In this document: positions 36,270 through 49,843 of the stretch, one piece after another
Position numbering within the stretch: position 1 is the stretch's first letter
How the letters are laid out: every line of letters starts with the position of its first letter
Source of the DNA: Sphagnum magellanicum
Taxonomy: Eukaryota > Streptophyta > Sphagnopsida > Sphagnales > Sphagnaceae
Reading direction: 5' to 3'
NCBI GenBank assembly: GCA_021904315.1
Contig: CM038911.1
Span: forward strand, 3,655,780 to 3,719,779
Length of the DNA: 64,000 bases
Program-made: the position numbers and the translations under genes
Notes under the pieces: generated by a model
Databases searched by the model: none
Seen by the model: only the letters and a program-made list of their open reading frames with translations
What the model was told of the DNA's origin: nothing

Positions 36270-36960
36270 GACTTTTTCTTTACAATATAAAAATCTAAAT
36301 ATGTATCTCCTCTTGTCAATCCTCATCATCACTCAATCAATTTCATCACTTCTTAAGGATGAAGTCAAATGTATTCCGATTCCTCTCACATGCAGAAACA
36401 ACAATGACTTGATTTTAATACTTTGATTGCAATTTTTTGCAATTCAGGAGTTTCAAATCCAAAGGATCTCCACCATGTTCGTGCTGCGATTTCTTGGACA
36501 ACTAAAAAAGCAGCCAGGTCAGAAAAAAGTTCCTCCATATTCTTGTAAGAAATCAACTGTTTTTCAATATTAGCCTGCCCTTGAATATCAAGAACAACAT
36601 TATCTATTACTTTGCAAAAACCTATCATCATTTCATTATCTTTTCTTCCCCCTTACCTAGGGGCCAGACTCCATTCAGGATCCAAGACTATACCAGCACA
36701 ACGAATTGAGCAATGAATGAATAACCACCAATCTTGTAGTATGTTATGAATTTTTTTTTCCCTCTCCTGTTAAACTATCTCTTTCATTGAGTTTTTCAAT
36801 TAGTTGATCCATATGCTCACAGAAGTTTCCCATGGTTTGTTTACCTGTATCTTTAGTTCACAGTAACACCTGGTGAACATTCCTCAAAATGTGGAACCAA
36901 ATAAACTCTGCATCATTTTAACTAGCTTTATATATGTGCACTGCTGATGAATTTTACATC
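36270..36960 (-). mobile_element. hAT-superfamily transposase relic (C-terminal part)
   Basis: Reading the minus strand, the frame at 36631-36386 contains WWRSFGFETPELQKIAIKVL, the conserved dimerisation segment of plant hAT transposases. Upstream, IRCAGIVLDPEW corresponds to the usual LNPE-type motif. Downstream, CERNRNTFDFI in another frame corresponds to CERNWSTFDFI. The frame changes at least twice and stops occur, so this is dead. No terminal repeats were identified. It lies 340 bases beyond the MSH3 stop codon on the same strand. Confidence 0.7.
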
Positions 36961-37296
36961 AGGCTGACATGCAATTCAACCACAAACTAAAAAGAGGCTT
37001 GTGCCTCTGCACCTTAGCACAGGTGCCCAAAATGATCAACAGCTATATAAGCTTACTGACACATTGAAGTTTCAGATTGGGACTCAATGCTCTTGTAGAA
37101 GGTTGAATTGGGTGTCAAGAGCTCCATAAATAAGTTATCAAGAAACCTCCTGGCTCCAATTTGAAGCAGTTTCTCAATCTCCAGTACAGAGGAAATTGTG
37201 TTCAAATTTCACTGTTGGAGTGGTATCAAACTAAATGACAAAACTTGTGATAAAACTACATACTTGTATCTAAGACTCTTGTCAACTCTACATCAA

Positions 37297-40200
37297 TCAT
37301 GAGAACTCTTCAAGGAACAATTTGGCTTGATTTTGAGCAAGGTTCAAAGCTGATAATGCATGATCCAAACTTCCATGGTCTGCTAAGGTCTCCAACAACA
37401 AAAAAATGCTACCCAGTCGCTCTTTATATGCTCTTGATAAATAATCCTTTGTTATGGTGTCACTCATGATGTCTAGATTGCCAACTTGGCTCATGCAGTT
37501 GTCAAACCTGTTATTTCTCTCAGAACCATTAATCTCAACCTCACCTTGTGTCTTCTCCTGGAGTGACAATTTACCTGGATTTGTAGATGCGGTGTTCTCT
37601 CGTGCACTGACCTCCATCTCAAGCTTTATCGCCATAGCTGCAGCTTGTACTACACAAGTTTCAGGAATCTGGCACAGTACATGGTATGCACCATTATCAA
37701 TACAGCAAAGGTTGACAATTGTAGACAAGATGTAATCAGTTCAATGATACCCTGAGGATTTGAGAGTCATATCATTGGAAAGCAGTTGCTGCAGTGTGTT
37801 CATTATCCTGAGCGGGCAGTAACTAACCTGTGCCAAGCGGGCAACATGTAGCCCAAAGCTTCGGCTTGCCACTCCTGGAACAAGCTTATACAAGAATGTA
37901 ATTCTCTGTGTGGTATCTTCTCTGGAATCCAGCTGCTGTTCGACTTCATCAGTCTTGGGTAGAGAGTTTTTATTAACCAAGGAATCTTTGGTCATATATG
38001 ATACAAAGTAGGTGCCAACTTCACCCAAGAATGTGGTCTTTAGCTCCGCAATTTTCAGGTAATGTGTCACAAAGAGAGTCAGGCACCTGTGAAAAAAATG
38101 TGAATTTTGTCAGCTACAATCTGCAGCTGATAAACAGTCATCTGGATATACAATCATCAAATGACTAATGCAATTTGCATGATACAGGAAGATACCCGAT
38201 GTCTTTAGATCTACTACACTTGAATAGCAATGAAGTGTTGTAGGGTAGGATCCTGGGAATCAAGCACACCGAGTTTCCTTCAGTAGGTGTTGTAGAGTAG
38301 CAGATGCCAAAGCAACTCCATCATGGGTGCTAGTGCCACGTCCAAGTTCATCAATTATCACAAGAGACCTTGATGTAGCACGCTGTAGAATTTCAGAGGC
38401 CTCACTTAACTCCTCAAAGAAAGTACTGGACCCCTTTTGAATGGTGTCTGAGGCTCCCATTCGTGTGAACACTGCATCAACCACATGCATCTTTGCACTA
38501 GCTGCTGGAACATATGACCCAATCTGCACACATTTGCAATGAGATCCCTTAGCAAAACAAGACCCATTCCATGCCACTAAAAGGCATTGGTTTCTCAAAA
38601 AAGAAATTGCCAAAGTCATGATCAAATGTTTCTCGGAATGAAAGGATTTACAAAATACCATCTTTTCTTCATGTTTTGGCAGCAGCATGTAAACTTTGTG
38701 CAGGTAAATTCCTCTATCCCAGTGGTTGGATTTAGCCAGGAAGTCAACCTAGTCTCATCATTTGGTTGTGTATAATCCAAGCAGCAGTTGACAATCTGAG
38801 GATGGCAATTGGAGAACAAGAAGCCCTACCTGAGCCATGATTGCAATTAAGGCTACTTGGCGAATATAGCAACTTTTTCCACCCATATTTGGACCAGTGA
38901 TGATTTGGCATCGCTCTTGGTCAGAGTGCAAAACAGTGTCATTGGGCACAAACCCATCTTGTAGGGTTGACTCCAACACCTGATTTATACACACAGAAAA
39001 TCTCAACACTTTTGCCTTCATACACAAAAATTGATCGACCACAGTGATGCCTACATTACCTATAGAACTCACTCCAGATCTGAATCAAAATGGAACCCAA
39101 GTGCAGCAGAAACACACAAAATGTTGAGAGGGTAGTCTTACTGGATGTCGCCCAGCTTCAATCACCAACTGTGAAGGTTGTGATTCGTCAACAAAGTCAG
39201 GTCGCACATATCCCTGCATGCAGAATATGACAGTCATGTCACTCATGTCAACTACTATGATAATCTTTACTCCAGAGATTACAAATGCATTTGCTTATTG
39301 ATAGGAACTTGGAGAATGGCGTAATGAGCAGCACTTTGATAATACTCAATAGCCAACAAAGATTGCACTAAAAGACACCTTCCAATCAACTGGCAAATCC
39401 ATACAAAGTTAAATGTGACTCTTGTGCCAATAAAGACCTGATTTTGGGCAACAAGTGCCAGTGAACGGAGACAATCAAGGGCTGCAAGGGACTGCACAGC
39501 AGCCCGGAAATCAACATAATAGGCTGCAAACTCCACCAAAAAAGCATCCCACGCTTGCCCACAAGCCACTTTGAGCTCCTCCTTTGCCAGCGCCAGTCGA
39601 TCCAGAGTTGCTAGAACTTCTGGTGGGTGAAAGCGATTCGCTTTCTTGGTGCTGTTCACCTTAATCCAGTCTGCTGGCACCTTTTGTGCTGCTGGAACCT
39701 GCAAAGATCAAATGGGTACCTCAGAGTGGGACCTCTAGCATGTGAGGACAAACTTGTGGACTTCTTAAAAATACATTAATTCAAATCTCTCGAATTAGTC
39801 TACACAGAGGGCAAGAGAAAGAAAAAAACTAGGCACAGAAGAAAGTCCATTACCTCTACCAAGTGTGTGGTCCCTGCCACACTTAAGAATTCTAGTCTAG
39901 GCATCCGCAGGAGCTTACGAAGGCTTGGAAGAAAGTCATCCAGTTGTTGCTCTGCAGCCTTAATTGCAACCCGGCATTTTGCTACCTGTACCTCCAGCAA
40001 ACATGTTGTCAGCATTCAAAACACACCTCAGCATTTGAAACATGTCTCAAAAGCAAAGCTCTTGATTTTTTCACTTTGATCCCACTGGGACATCTCGCAA
40101 AACCCATAAGTCAAGAGAATGTATGCATTGTTGAACACTTCTAGAACCTCCAAATCAAGGTCATTCCTGTGACTGTTGATTGTAGTTGTTTTTATATGGA

Positions 40201-43200
40201 CAAAAAGCACATGGCTGACATGAACTGGAACACTTTCTCAATCTTATCTTTCATACAAACCTGTCATTCATTTCCTTGACTTTGAAATGTTGATAAACAA
40301 GAAGCTCATCAGCCACATGGATAGGCATATATACCTGAGGGAACCTTCCACCTTTGCAAAGGAAAAGGTTGAGCTTGTCTCCAGAAGCTGCAGCATCAGT
40401 ATTGAGGGCCAATAAAAGTTGTGCAGCATGCTCACTCATAGTCATAGATGATGCAGTGGCAATTAAACGTTGAAGTAGTGGCGATCGCACACCCTTAGGC
40501 CCTTCTTCCACATTCATTCTCTCATTCTCTTCTCCTTTTGTGAATTGAAGGCAACGCAACTGCTTGGCTGCAGTAATTAATGCTTGAATCACTGTAACAA
40601 ACTGCAAAACAAGAAGGAAGGTTTAGGTGCAAAACCCAAAACCCCCCTCTTCATGGAGAGAGAAACAAAATAGCATACATGAAATAGCATAAGGTGAGTC
40701 AAGCCTGAGAAGCCTAACCTCAGCAGCAGTGGCAGTACGCAGAAAGATGCGAGTAATGCCACGCTGCACATCTGGCAGCTTTCCAAGTGACATCAAACGG
40801 GATGCCAACAAACCATGCTGACCCAGATTTTGCTGGTGCCGGCTCAAAGAACCAGTGTGTCCACTGTCCCAACCACTCCATAAGAATGTCTGTGCCTCTC
40901 CCATGGAAACTCCCACACTGCTCATTGAGTCCATGATTTCAGTCACAGCATCTAATCTGGCCTTGATGAGTGCATGGTCCAGCAGTGGGTGGGTCACCTG
41001 CGAGAATAAAGAAAAGTCCTGTCAAACAACCTACTCCACATGGTACCATAACAAATTTTCTCTAGAAACTGTCACCAGTGCAATGAAGAAAATTTATGAT
41101 AATGTTTTTCTTTCAGAGGATATCCTTGGCAAACAACAGGGATAGCAAACATCAGGTGAAGTCTAAGAGACTTGAAAACATACCCAATGGCGAAGTAAGC
41201 GAGCACCGAACACAGTCTGAGTATGGTCCATACGCCACAGCAAAGAGCCCTTTTCAGACCCATCTGCATTGTTCCTCAAAATCTGAAACACATTACCCAT
41301 GTTTAGACAGGTGACAGATTCAGCCATGGATTCCAGAAAAGGTTAGAGGATATGATCTGCATCAACAGAGTTTCTGACCAGTAGTGGAGATAATTTTCAT
41401 CATTGGGAGCTTAAGATGGTTCAAAAGAGTACCTCTAGCTGTCGGAGTGTGTTCGGAGAGAGGCTCATCTCAGTTTGGCCTGTAAAGAGGCGGAATGAAG
41501 CCCCTGAGAGCAGCACTTTCTCCAAATTGAATTGCTTGAGATACCGCAATGTAAATGCCAGTGCTTGTGCTACAATGTCTGGCATTGCCATCACAGCCTG
41601 TAAACAGAATCATCCAACTAGTCTCAACTTTCAGGCACTAACTTCCCAAGAGGTGCTACTTTTGAGGTATGTCAATGTTGGTGCTCAGTTGAGCTAGGGG
41701 CCAACAGCCATAGACATATTTCCTTCAGGCTAGACTACCACAATTATCAATGAGATTGCAGAGAAAAATCCACAACAACATATACTGAAGGTAACTGGTC
41801 TATCAGCTACAGCAAAACCAAAAGTAACATGACAAGAATGGGTGTGGTCATAACCTTATGAGGTGAAAGACCCATCACCTTCATCACAAAATCTAGTTCC
41901 GGATTTGATCATATGCAAGAGTCAGAGCAAAGCCAAGGAGCAAGACAACTATTTCGAAGGGATAAGGTTTACAGGATTTGTTACCTCCAGCCCAGGATTT
42001 ATTTTTTCATCTTCAGGCAACAGTTCTTCCTCTGATGTAATGCTTGTGCGGATTCTGTTTCTTTCAGCTTTGATTCCATAGAAGGATAACACTTCTGCCA
42101 TTGCACCTCCATCTCTGAAAGCATCACATGTCATGTGCTCCACCCGGATTTCAGCAGTGGGACCTGCAAATTCCATCACCAGCTACACCCCAAGAATTCA
42201 CTGTCAAAAATAAGAAGACGACTAACAGTTATGGCCAACATTGGAACTGGTTACTCATGATCAAATCAAACTTCTTTGAATGAGAACTTCTTTGTAGTGG
42301 TGGAAACATTTCAAGGACACACCTTCTCAGTAGTGGAAGAGATTGGCATTGCAAGAAGGAGCTCTGCTGGGGTACAGGTTAACAACCTGGCCTCAAGCTC
42401 ACTACGCATGACTGTATCCTTGAAATCTCCGTACATGACATCCCCTGTTGCTATCTCAACAGCAACAACCCCAAAACGCGTATCATAATACCGACTGTCA
42501 TCATCATCCACACTACGCAATGAACCCACCTCCTTCCCTTTGTTACTCTCCCGACCATGAAGTACTGGCTCCTCTGCTATACACATCAAGTAGTTATTTA
42601 AACGGCCGACATGGCCCTCATTTTCACCTCCTAAGTCCTCAGCAGCCTCCAGAGTTGCACGTGTGTACAGGGCAGAGAGACCCCGAGTGAAAGGACCTGC
42701 TTTATTAGACCCGTGTGCCTTGATTGCAGCTGTTTCAGTCTGTCGAACCACTCCAACTTTATACCCAGACTCCACCAGACGTCGCACATGTACATGTAGC
42801 CGGAATGTAGGGATGCTTGCAGTGAGAAAATTGTGGTCATAGTGTGCAAAAATCCCTAAGACCCGAGCCGCAGTCTCTGCATCCCCTCCAAAAAATCGAT
42901 ACTTGTAACCCACTTCGATCAAAAGGACAACATCCGGGTACCTAATACCATCCAAATAAATTTCAATAAATCCCGGAGCAAGTTTACACCAATGGAAAAA
43001 CTCTTGAAACCTGAATCTCCAGTTGCTTAACAACACACTTTGTGCCCTGGAATTAGTGCAAGGTCCCACGGAAATGATGTGATCTTAAGAAGTTGGACAG
43101 AAGAGTCTAGCACTGATACTCCTGAACCCTTACGCTGAGGATTTCTGTAATTTGGGTTGCATTGAGGATCTATCTGTACATACCTGGCCTTCAGCTCCAC

Positions 43201-44422
43201 AACTTGGCTCTCAAGAGGTGTGTAGGTAAGTCTACCATTGGATGGTGGCTTCTCATACCAAGATTCTTGTAACCCTCTATTTTGATCACTTTGTGCCACA
43301 AGCTTCTCCACAAATCTCTGATGCCGCACAGGATCTGACTCTGGAAAAACTGTGTTCTCCTTCAGACGTGATAATTTCCTCTTCTGCAGCTTAGGAGCTT
43401 CAATCTCAACAGGTGATTCTTCAAGTCCTTCCAGGAAACCAAGACTTTCCCCCTCTGGATCATCTGAATGCATTTTGAGCTGTCTCAAACTGTCATCACC
43501 TATTTCTCCACTGTCTGATCCAGTTTCACAAGATCCAGGGGGTTCAAACAATTCAGGTGGTGCAGTCCAGTTTCCAGATTGTTGATCCTTGAGATCCTCA
43601 TTCTTGGGAAGCTCAGAAGCATGCACAGGTGTAGTGTTTTTCCATGAAGTATGCTTCTTGCGAAGTGGTGCAACTCTCAAACTGCCATCTCGTCCCTCAC
43701 CTGTAAATACAAGGAAGATTCAGAGCACTGAGAGATTGCAAGATGGTCAGTTATATCAGCCTTAGCAAAATAATGTCCACCAGAATCCCATCAAACAGCA
43801 GAACCCTAACTCTCAAACTCCCATCTTGTCCCTCACCTGCGAACATCAGGAATATTCAGAGCACTGAGAGATTGCAAGATGGTAAGTTATATCAGCCTCA
43901 CCAAAATAATGTCCACCTGAATCCCATCAAACGGCAGAGCTTTAAACCCTAAACCCTGAACCATTCCCCTGGACATTCTCTGCGAAGGACTGCTCTTCTC
44001 CTCTTGAGGCCAATGTTCAGACGGACAATGCAAATATCAAGGACATGGAATAAGATCGACTAGGACAGAAAGAGGATGCGATGCATTTCACGCAAAAAAT
44101 TCTGAATTGGGTTCACGAGAACGTGAATTGTTTGAGGAAATTTCAAGCTACCTGAGCCAAGGACGTCTTGCGAAGGTTCCGTCTCCTCCTCCTCAGAGGC
44201 TCTCCTCTTCTTGGCAGCAGGAGAGAATGCGAAACCCTGCACAATGCTCTTAGAAGCTCCACCAGGAGCGAGAGCGCGGGGCGACCCAATCACAGACGGT
44301 GGTGTCTCCAAAGGACGTCGGTTGGAATGCGAGCTGGTGCTGGAAGTAGAATTGGATGGTGTGCCCGACGAGCTCGCCATCTTGGGTGCGAAGAAACGCG
44401 ATATCGCTTGCTGCCGCTTCAT
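37297..44422 (-). CDS. MSH3: DNA mismatch repair protein MSH3, 15 exons, complete
   Basis: MSH3 pairs with MSH2 (MutS-beta) to bind insertion-deletion loops in nuclear DNA. Exons on the minus strand, in order: 44422-44152, 43700-43184, 42941-42323, 42182-41985, 41597-41433, 41282-41184, 40997-40719, 40601-40335, 39985-39854, 39698-39438, 39213-39142, 38979-38830, 38523-38270, 38086-37828, 37668-37297. All introns are GT-AG, phases agree, and the sum is 3915 bases (1304 residues). Residues 4-11, QQAISRFF, are a PCNA-interacting box at the very N-terminus, as in Arabidopsis MSH3. Mismatch-binding sequence starts near Tyr250 (YTPLES, then [12 protein letters not shown]). GPNMGGKS (989-996) is Walker A and [12 protein letters not shown] (from 1068) is Walker B. 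The N-terminal linker is about 150 residues longer than in Arabidopsis and acidic. The frame is also open upstream to a GTG at 44443, but ATG 44422 fits the family. No lesion was seen. Confidence 0.95.
43672..43943 (-). repeat. 136-bp tandem duplication in MSH3 intron 1, copying the exon 2 splice acceptor
   Basis: Copy A (43672-43807) spans the 5' end of exon 2 and its acceptor. Copy B (43808-43943) repeats it with roughly 12 percent change and keeps an AG acceptor at the equivalent place (exon-side base 43836). Both share TCAGAGCACTGAGAGATTGC and AAAATAATGTCCACC. Confidence 0.85.
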
Positions 44423-45145
44423 CTCTTCCCACCCCACACCCACTACTCACCTTCTCTTCCCTTCCCTAGATCAATTCCCACGACCCACTACAACGCAAAA
44501 AAAAATCCGCATGATCGCTCAGAGAAAAACAGAAATTCTCGACAAAAATCCGTCCCCACTACTCACTCCAATGCAAAATTCCGCACAACTCATTGCGAAA
44601 AACCTCTTGAGGAAATGACAGAAAACAACACCAGCAAGACCCAAATCCATGTGCAGAGGGAGAGATTCCTTCCTCAGAAACGGAATCGCAAATCTTCAGG
44701 AATCCGAAATCCTGGGGAATCCGAGATCCTCGTCTCTCAATCAACAGCGAAGCTTGAGAATAAAAGACTTCCGATACCGTGTCCCCCAACACCACCCAAA
44801 ACCAAAAAAGAGATAGAAAAGAGGCCGACTCAAAAGCTAAAAGAAATGCTAAAGAATATACAGAGAAATCGCGACAAAACCGATGGAAATTCTATAGAAA
44901 TTTTGTTTGCAAACATGCTGCAAAACTCTGTGAGGCGATCTCCAAAGTGCAAACTCGCAAGGCACATAAAGACCATTTAGCTGCCGCCCTTCTTGTGCTC
45001 CCGCCTTGCCGCCCTGGAAGAAGAAACCAGAGCTTTCCCGGTTATCAAAAAGTGATAACCGGAGGTTACGTCCAGGTTCTCTCCTCGTGCAGGGTTTTTT
45101 AACCCTGTCTGTGTCTGGGGTTATATTATTGATGCAACTCTGCAA
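44423..45145 (-). promoter_or_regulatory. MSH3 5' leader and candidate promoter
   Basis: The sequence upstream of the MSH3 start codon is GC-richer than the AT-rich DNA beyond 45170. TTTCCCGG at 45034-45041 fits the plant E2F consensus (WTTSSCSS). It overlaps a perfect 10-bp inverted repeat, CCGGTTATCA (45038-45047) and TGATAACCGG (45053-45062), with a 5-base loop. No clear TATA box was seen. The open frames at 44168-45102 on the plus strand are not coding-like. Promoter function is inferred from position. Confidence 0.35.
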
Positions 45146-45169
45146 TATGTTATTAGTTTAGTACTAGGC

Positions 45170-48100
45170 CTAAATACCCCCAGTTTATAGTTTCTAGTTT
45201 ATACACACACCCAAATTTTTAGCATCTCAACATCTTGTGGAGTAGCTACTTGCTTCGTACAATGTTTTTATTGCGAGATATTTTGTAGCATTACGTTGAG
45301 TTCAATATTCATACCATAGCTATGTTGGAAAAGTTATTTGGTGCAAAAAACTTTGGTGGTTTTATAATTACCTAGCTTGTCATCAATCATTTTTCTTGTT
45401 TTTTTAAGGTGTCTTTGGCCTCCTTTCTATAGTTCGAATTGTTACCCTTGCATTTTTGGGATGTTCGGCATCAATCATTTTTACACTTGTCATTTGTTTC
45501 CAACAAAATGATCACCCTATTTTTATGGATGTAATAATACATGTTGAGATTGGCATTTTCTTGTTTTAGATGGCATTATGAAATACTTGAACCACATCAC
45601 CTTAGGTTGTCTACTTTCAAGTCACACCCTTTGAAAGCCTAATGGTTTCATCTTATCCTCAATTGCAAGCTTCTTTGGCAAATCACCTACATGAACAAAA
45701 GTTTGCCTTGCTTCTAACAAATGTTCCTTAAAGCATGTCTCCACTCATGTTTCGAGGCAGGTGTTTAGTTATTAATTCGTCCTACCACACTTTCATTTCA
45801 TTTATCCTTAGCCCATTTCCTTATAAGACTACGTACCCATCTTGGCTTGTCACATCCTTTAGTTGCCCATTTTTCACAATGTCAGTGTGATCATACCATT
45901 GACGATTTAAATACCCATTTGTTTCAGTGCCCTTGCAAGAATGAACACACAACAACCCATAATACATTTCAGGATATTATCATAACTATTACTTTGGAGA
46001 GTGGAGCACATGTTTAGAAGGAGGTTTCTCACTTTTTCCCTCGCTATAGTCGATGATGAATGGATATCCTTATCACCAAAGACAATTTCTAGACTTTTAT
46101 GGACATCATCATTGTTGATTTGACTCGCACAAATATGGTGCAACGAGCATTGATGGTAATAACATATGTAATGATGATGATTGTTGACACAATTATACAC
46201 TAAGCAAACACCAAGCAATAACTTCATTCCCCTTGTTATTAACACATATGGGTGTTTTCATTTTTGTTTTGATTCATTTTTGACCACTTATGCACAAACC
46301 ACTATTGTGCATCATTAATAATCTTCTTTAATCCCCTCGATGCTTGTTTTTTACTATTGACAACATGTGTCCATAGCTGTGCAACATGTGTAAACCATAG
46401 CAATTTTTCAATAGGTAACTACACTTAGTTTGAATTCTTCATCTTTCCCACACATCACAGCTAGTGCACCTTTGTCATTAGTTGATTTGTGACAAATGAT
46501 AATTTTTTTGTCTTAAATCTTCTTTGTTATTGTTGATTGTCATTTCATGGTCATGAATCCTCTTTGCATAGGCTCCTTACCTAATTTTTTCTTTTGGTTG
46601 TGTTTACTTAAATTTTCATTTGCTTTGTATTTTTGATGGATGGGTTCCATCCTTGATTTTTATTTGTAAGGTTTCTTTTTCCTTGCGTTATTTGGGTTGA
46701 GAAAGTGACAATTAGTAGGTCACAAAGGAAGGTAGGTCACATGTAAACCCTATTTTGGTTTTAATCTTTTGTTTGCTTATCATCACAATTGTAAAAAAGT
46801 TGTGTGTAAACCTTAAAGAAAAATTCAACCCAATGGGATTATTAAATTTGGTGGTTTGAATTTGTTTTCTTAAATCATTTTGAGTGAAAGAAAATTACAC
46901 TTTGTAATAATTTTTCATAAACATAATTTTTGCACATTACTTGTGCATTTTTTTATTTTATTTTTTTGTGAGGTAATGTTAAAAACACAAAAACCCATTA
47001 GAACAAAGGTTAAAGGAAAAGGTTTAGATCTAACTTCCAAACAAAAAACAAAACAAGGTTATCTGATTCAAAAACAAAAACACAATATATATATATATAG
47101 ATGAGATGTGCAAGACCAACATGAAAGCAGATATTTATTATGTCAATGTATGCAAACATGAACATGTAAAAAACATAACAAAGTTATGGTGCAAGATTGT
47201 GCTTAAAATTAGTGTTGAACAAACTAAAGGAAATGAAAGGTCCTACTCCTATTTATACTTCTTTGGGAATTTGACTCAAACAAATTTTCAAAGAGGTTTC
47301 TATGTGTGCATCAAATAAAAAAACTTCTTGAATACCTTCCTAATTTAGAGTCAATTATGAGTTAACTAAAGTTTAATTAAAAATTAACTCAAATTTAGTT
47401 TAGGGTCAACTAAAAATTAATTAGAATTAATTGAGATTTAATTGGGAGTCAACTAAAACTTAACTAAAATTTAATTGAGATTTAATTAAAATTTGATTAA
47501 GGCTCAACTAAAAGTTAATAGAACTTAACTAAAAATTATGGATGAACGTTATGGATGAATTCCATCCATCAGAAGATGATGTCTAATGTTCACATCCGTC
47601 ATAGGTAAATTATAATTCACAACACAACTTAGCCAAATTTTATTACAAGTCAAAGAAAAATAAAATAAAATTTTGGAACCTTGTTATATATTGTTGGCAT
47701 TCAAGATCTTGTGAGTTTAAATATGACAATTTCATTTTTTTCTTTCAAAATATGGCAACTTTGGTTCTTTTTCTCCAAATTTTTTTAAAAAAACATCAAA
47801 ACCCTTTTTTTTGCTTCACCAAGTGCCAAATTTTACCCACAAAAGAAAATGCTAGTGCCTCTAATTTATGTTTTGAAATAAAATTTTGAGGTCCATTTTT
47901 AAAACTTTTAGTAAACTTTTCAAAATTCAAACATTCTTTTGCATTTTTTTTCTTTTTTTTCCTTTTTAATTGTCAAATATAACATCATAAATGAGATCAT
48001 TCCAAAACAAAAACATTAATTGGCAACACATATGTTGAAAATTGGTAAAAACTTGCCCTACAATGTAAAAATATGTGTCAAAATCAGGTCTATTTTTCAA

Positions 48101-49840
48101 TTTTGTAATATCAAAAAATTGGAAAATTTTCCAAAACATTAGAAAAACTAATCAAATTTGTACTAGAAAATAAAATCCAAAGTTTTCCCATTTTTGGTCA
48201 AAAAAGTGACATGTTTGTCATGAAAAAACAATGGTTGAAATGTGACAAATTTTCTAAAAGTTATGTTATGTTGAAAACTTGGGGAAGTAAAATTGAAAGG
48301 ATTTATGCACATATCTTCCATACTAGTTTTTGAAGTTGCAATTTTGACAAATTTCACCATTGGGAAAAAAATAAATCATGAATTGTTTCCTTTTTTAATT
48401 AATGGTTGTTTGTTTGAACTTGCTTTATTTGGTGCAAAGTTATCACACAATGAGCTACTTGTTATTATCATGTCTTGCAAAAGCAAAACACTAGATTTAT
48501 TTTCATGCATTTTTGGACATGGAAAGGATGTCTACAATTGTTTTAGTGAAGTTTTTTATCATCATTTCAAGATGAAAAGTGAAAAGTTTGAAAGAAAACA
48601 AAGTTATCCATAAAGTCTTTTAAACTTAGGGTTTGAACCATGAGTTTGAACAACTGGCACAACCAACCCTTAGATGAGATTCTCCTTAATGAAAAAATGA
48701 CATGATGAATCTCAAATTTGCTTGGAAATGGAAGGTCACAAAAGTTTAGTCATGTGTTTTTGCTCACACTTGAGAAATTGACAAAGGTAGAATTAGGAGA
48801 AGTGAGAGGAGAAGCTTGAGGCAAACTCAAAAGAAGAACACATGTGTGTCATTGAGTTTATGTGTGTGTGCTTGACCATATTTTTGTTTAAGTGACTTGG
48901 AGTAGCTCATTGTTAGTGGAAGTTTTGAGATCAAACAAGTTGGAAATGCTTCTATATTTTGTTGAAGTGACTTGGAGGTGCAAAAGGTTTCCTTGTTTTC
49001 AAAGCAAGCAAGTTGGAAGGGGTTGTGTGCGTGTGTGTTTTGTTGAATGAAGGTTGTGAGTTTTGAACACATCTTGTGTTGAGTTTTGAATGCAATTTTG
49101 GTGGCTTTAAATACAACTCAAAACTTAAAATGAAAAAGTGTAAGGTAGGCCCAATAACATGCCCAATAACAAAATGACTTTACATATATTTTAATATCTC
49201 CAACATTTTGACACATATTTCAAACACAAAAGTAAAATATGCGTATGAATCCAAAGAATTTGTCAAACACAAAATTGTTAGAATAGCTCAAGCTTTAATT
49301 AATTTATGTATTGTATTTTAACAATATCATTAATTACCACATTCAAACTTAATGTTCAATGTTTGTCCTTCCCCCACCAATTGATATTAAAAAAATAATA
49401 ATTGTGCATATTTATTTATATCATTTATACCTACCCATTTCAAACCTATCTACCTTTAAATTCTTTCTCCTACTCACTATATAAGTGGATAGAAGACCAT
49501 AACATATGCCTTTTCATGCCCATGTTATTTATCTTAAATATAATAAATGATATTATTATGTTAAATTGTTAATCTACAAGATTCTTCCCAATGAATTTTC
49601 TTTTCTATAAATTGCAATCAAAAAATCTTCAAGATGAATTCAAATGCAACACCTGCGATGAAAAACCATGAGCATCCAATTAATTTATAGTGAATATAAG
49701 ACTTCATCCAAAATCTGCCACATAGGTAGTGTCTATTTTCATCCAACTGCTGGACCCTCTAGACTGGCATACATGGATCTGGAATCAAAGCACTAGAACT
49801 GATTTACTCTTGGGTTATTTGTTAAAATAGAGCAATTACA
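45170..49840. other. AT-rich intergenic DNA, no gene recognised
   Basis: The longest frame (45907-46245, minus) has a compositional bias and no family I recognise. Apart from the TTAATT-rich repeat noted separately, I see nothing structured. Confidence 0.4.
47340..47540 (+). repeat. TTAATT-rich short tandem repeat
   Basis: Irregular units of 12-25 bp based on GTCAACTAAAACTTAACT and ATTTAATTGAGATTTAATT repeat about ten times. Confidence 0.6.
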
Positions 49841-49843
49841 TGG

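Noticed and set aside
44168-45145. Plus-strand frames opposite and upstream of MSH3 exon 1
   Set aside because: They are shadows of the MSH3 exon and its leader; no homology recognised.
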